A stretch of 7,561 bases of DNA from assembly GCA_900756035.1 (NCBI GenBank), contig CAAEIR010000006.1, positions 1-7,561 of the forward strand, written 5' to 3'. Positions 6,556 through 7,561 of this stretch are shown here, piece by piece. Both the position numbers and the translations under genes were made by a program. Each line of letters opens with the position of its first letter. Position 1 is the first letter of the stretch. The DNA is from an uncultured Anaerostipes sp. (GTDB lineage: Bacteria > Bacillota > Clostridia > Lachnospirales > Lachnospiraceae). The notes beneath the pieces were generated by a model that was not told the origin of the DNA, ran no database searches, and saw nothing but the letters and a program-made list of their open reading frames with translations.

Positions 6556-7413
6556 ATGAGAAAAATATGGAAGAAAATTATGGCGGCAGGACTGTGTACT
6601 GCCATGGCTTTATCATCGGTGACTGTAAAGGCGGACAGTGTTCAGGAAAAATATCTGGCACTCGGCGCAGACTTAAAAAGTTCAGAAAAGCAAAAAGTAT
6701 TGGATCTTTTAGGTGTAGAAGGTACCAGCAATTATAAAGTGATCAAAGTAACGAATGCGGAGGAGCATGAATATCTGGATGAATATTTATCAAAGAGTGT
6801 CATCGGATCAAGGGCGCTTTCTTCTGTGACTGTGGAGAAGACCAGTGATGGAAGTGGTGTAGATGTTTCCACAGAAAATATCACATACTGTACTTCCGGA
6901 ATGTATCGAAATGCATTGGTTACAGCAGGAATTGAAAATGCAGATGTAAAAGTTGCAGGTCCATTTAATATTTCCGGGACAGCAGCCCTGGTTGGAGTGA
7001 TGAAGGCATATGAGGAAATGACCGGTAAGGAAATTCCGGAGAAAAGTAAGGATGCGGCAACAGATGAACTGATTACTACAGGTGAAGTTGCAGAGAATAT
7101 CGGCTCTGAGGATGCGGAAAAATTAATTGCAGATGTAAAACAGAAAGTTGCCGAAGAAAACCTCACATCCCCTTCAGAAATCAAAAATGCGATTGAGGAG
7201 TCTGCCAATGATTTAAACATTAATTTATCGGATGCAGATCGGGAAAAAATCCAAAGCTTGATGGACAAGATTTCAGAATTGAATCTTAATGTAGATCAGC
7301 TCAAAGAGCAGGCAAAGGCAATCTATGATAAGCTTGGAGGTTCCGATGGAATTTTCGATAAGATCGGAAACTTTTTCCAGAGTATTTTTGATTGGTTTGC
7401 AAGTTTGTTTTAA
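6556..7413 (+). CDS. Secreted DUF1002 protein of unknown function
   Basis: This 285-residue exported protein has a clear signal peptide: basic MRKIWKK, a hydrophobic core to about residue 22, and a likely cleavage after VKA (24-26). The mature N-terminal half matches DUF1002: LGADL (36-40), a KVTNAEEHEYL segment (64-74), IGSRALSSVTVEK (83-95) and the best-conserved block ENITYCTSGMYRNALVTAGI (107-126) with VAGPFNISGTAALVGVMKAY (133-152). Residues 165-260 are charged and probably helical. The end (266-285) is unusual: an amphipathic, aromatic stretch with five Phe and one Trp, ending at the stop codon with SLF. DUF1002 has no established function. No LPXTG, lipobox or cell-wall repeat is seen, so it is secreted or held by its C-terminal helix. 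SD AGGAGG at 6543-6548 is 7 bases from the ATG; another purine-rich AGGAGA lies at 6532-6537. It is followed by a hairpin terminator. Confidence 0.9.
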   Translation: MRKIWKKIMAAGLCTAMALSSVTVKADSVQEKYLALGADLKSSEKQKVLDLLGVEGTSNYKVIKVTNAEEHEYLDEYLSKSVIGSRALSSVTVEKTSDGSGVDVSTENITYCTSGMYRNALVTAGIENADVKVAGPFNISGTAALVGVMKAYEEMTGKEIPEKSKDAATDELITTGEVAENIGSEDAEKLIADVKQKVAEENLTSPSEIKNAIEESANDLNINLSDADREKIQSLMDKISELNLNVDQLKEQAKAIYDKLGGSDGIFDKIGNFFQSIFDWFASLF

Positions 7414-7439
7414 AGAATAAAATAAAATCTAATAAGAAT

Positions 7440-7484
7440 ATCCCTTTTTATGAATCATAAGATTACATAAGGAGGGATTTTTTT
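7440..7484 (+). terminator. Terminator-like hairpin that contains the next gene's SD
   Basis: The left arm ATCCCTTTTTATG (7440-7452) pairs with CATAAGGAGGGAT (7466-7478) over 13 positions, including two G-U pairs. An inner AATC/GATT stem with an ATAA loop caps it. T residues run through 7484, so it is built as an intrinsic terminator for the DUF1002 gene 26 bases upstream. The right arm also carries AAGGAGG (7469-7475), the only SD for the ATG at 7485. The structure would therefore both end transcription and hide that ribosome binding site in any read-through RNA. Confidence 0.75.
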
Positions 7485-7561
7485 ATGGAACAAAATCAGA
7501 TGTTGTTTTATATTATGGCGATTGGCTGCACGATCTGTATTATGATAGGGATTGTAAAAAA
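7485..7561 (+). CDS. Start of a small hydrophobic membrane protein (truncated by window end)
   Basis: ATG at 7485 is preceded by a strong AAGGAGG at 7469-7475 with a 9-base gap, and the frame stays open for 25 codons to the window edge. The start reads MEQNQMLFYIM and residues 7-24 are a continuous hydrophobic stretch (LFYIMAIGCTICIMIGIV) followed by lysine. This fits a single membrane span with the N-terminus outside and a basic residue inside. The family is not recognisable from this fragment, and full length is unknown. No promoter is visible between the DUF1002 stop and this start, so expression would depend on read-through of the hairpin at 7440-7484. Confidence 0.6.
   Translation, partial: MEQNQMLFYIMAIGCTICIMIGIVK

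Noticed and set aside
6732..7268. 178-codon open frame on the minus strand across the DUF1002 gene
   Set aside because: It has no SD before its ATG, the protein is low-complexity Ser/Ala/Phe, and it lies fully inside a well-supported gene with a signal peptide and family motifs on the other strand.

Overview
The window reads as chromosomal DNA of a low-GC, Gram-positive anaerobe, most likely a Lachnospiraceae-type gut Clostridium. This is inferred from gene content and signals: a hexameric-type GdhA, a YfhO-family membrane protein, a secreted DUF1002 protein, AGGAGG-type ribosome binding sites, short AT-rich intergenic gaps and strong hairpin/T-tract terminators. No mobile element, CRISPR array, tRNA or rRNA was seen.

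Layout from left to right. Bases 1-101 may hold the 3' end of an unidentified gene on the + strand. A MATE-family efflux transporter (126-1454, +) converges on glutamate dehydrogenase gdhA (1516-2850, -), and a hairpin between them is oriented to end gdhA. The 174-bp gap upstream of gdhA holds two divergent promoters that overlap each other and a gdhA leader of about 120 nt. The leader has a terminator-like hairpin starting only a few bases after the predicted transcription start, a second hairpin, and repeats that could pair in alternative ways.

To the right is a single-gene unit for a soluble family 2 glycosyltransferase (3025-3735, +) with a strong terminator. It is followed by a large polytopic YfhO-family protein (3898-6480, +) and then a secreted DUF1002 protein (6556-7413, +) with its own promoter inside the 3' end of yfhO. 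The window ends in the first 25 codons of a small hydrophobic protein (7485 onward). Its Shine-Dalgarno sequence lies inside the terminator-like hairpin that ends the DUF1002 gene.

Functionally, the right half looks like cell-envelope work: a GT2 enzyme, a probable GT-C type glycosyltransferase and a secreted protein. The left half is ordinary housekeeping and efflux. The genes do not form one obvious pathway. The most interesting signals are in the RNA leaders: the possible gdhA attenuator, and the combined terminator and SD-sequestering hairpin at 7440-7484.
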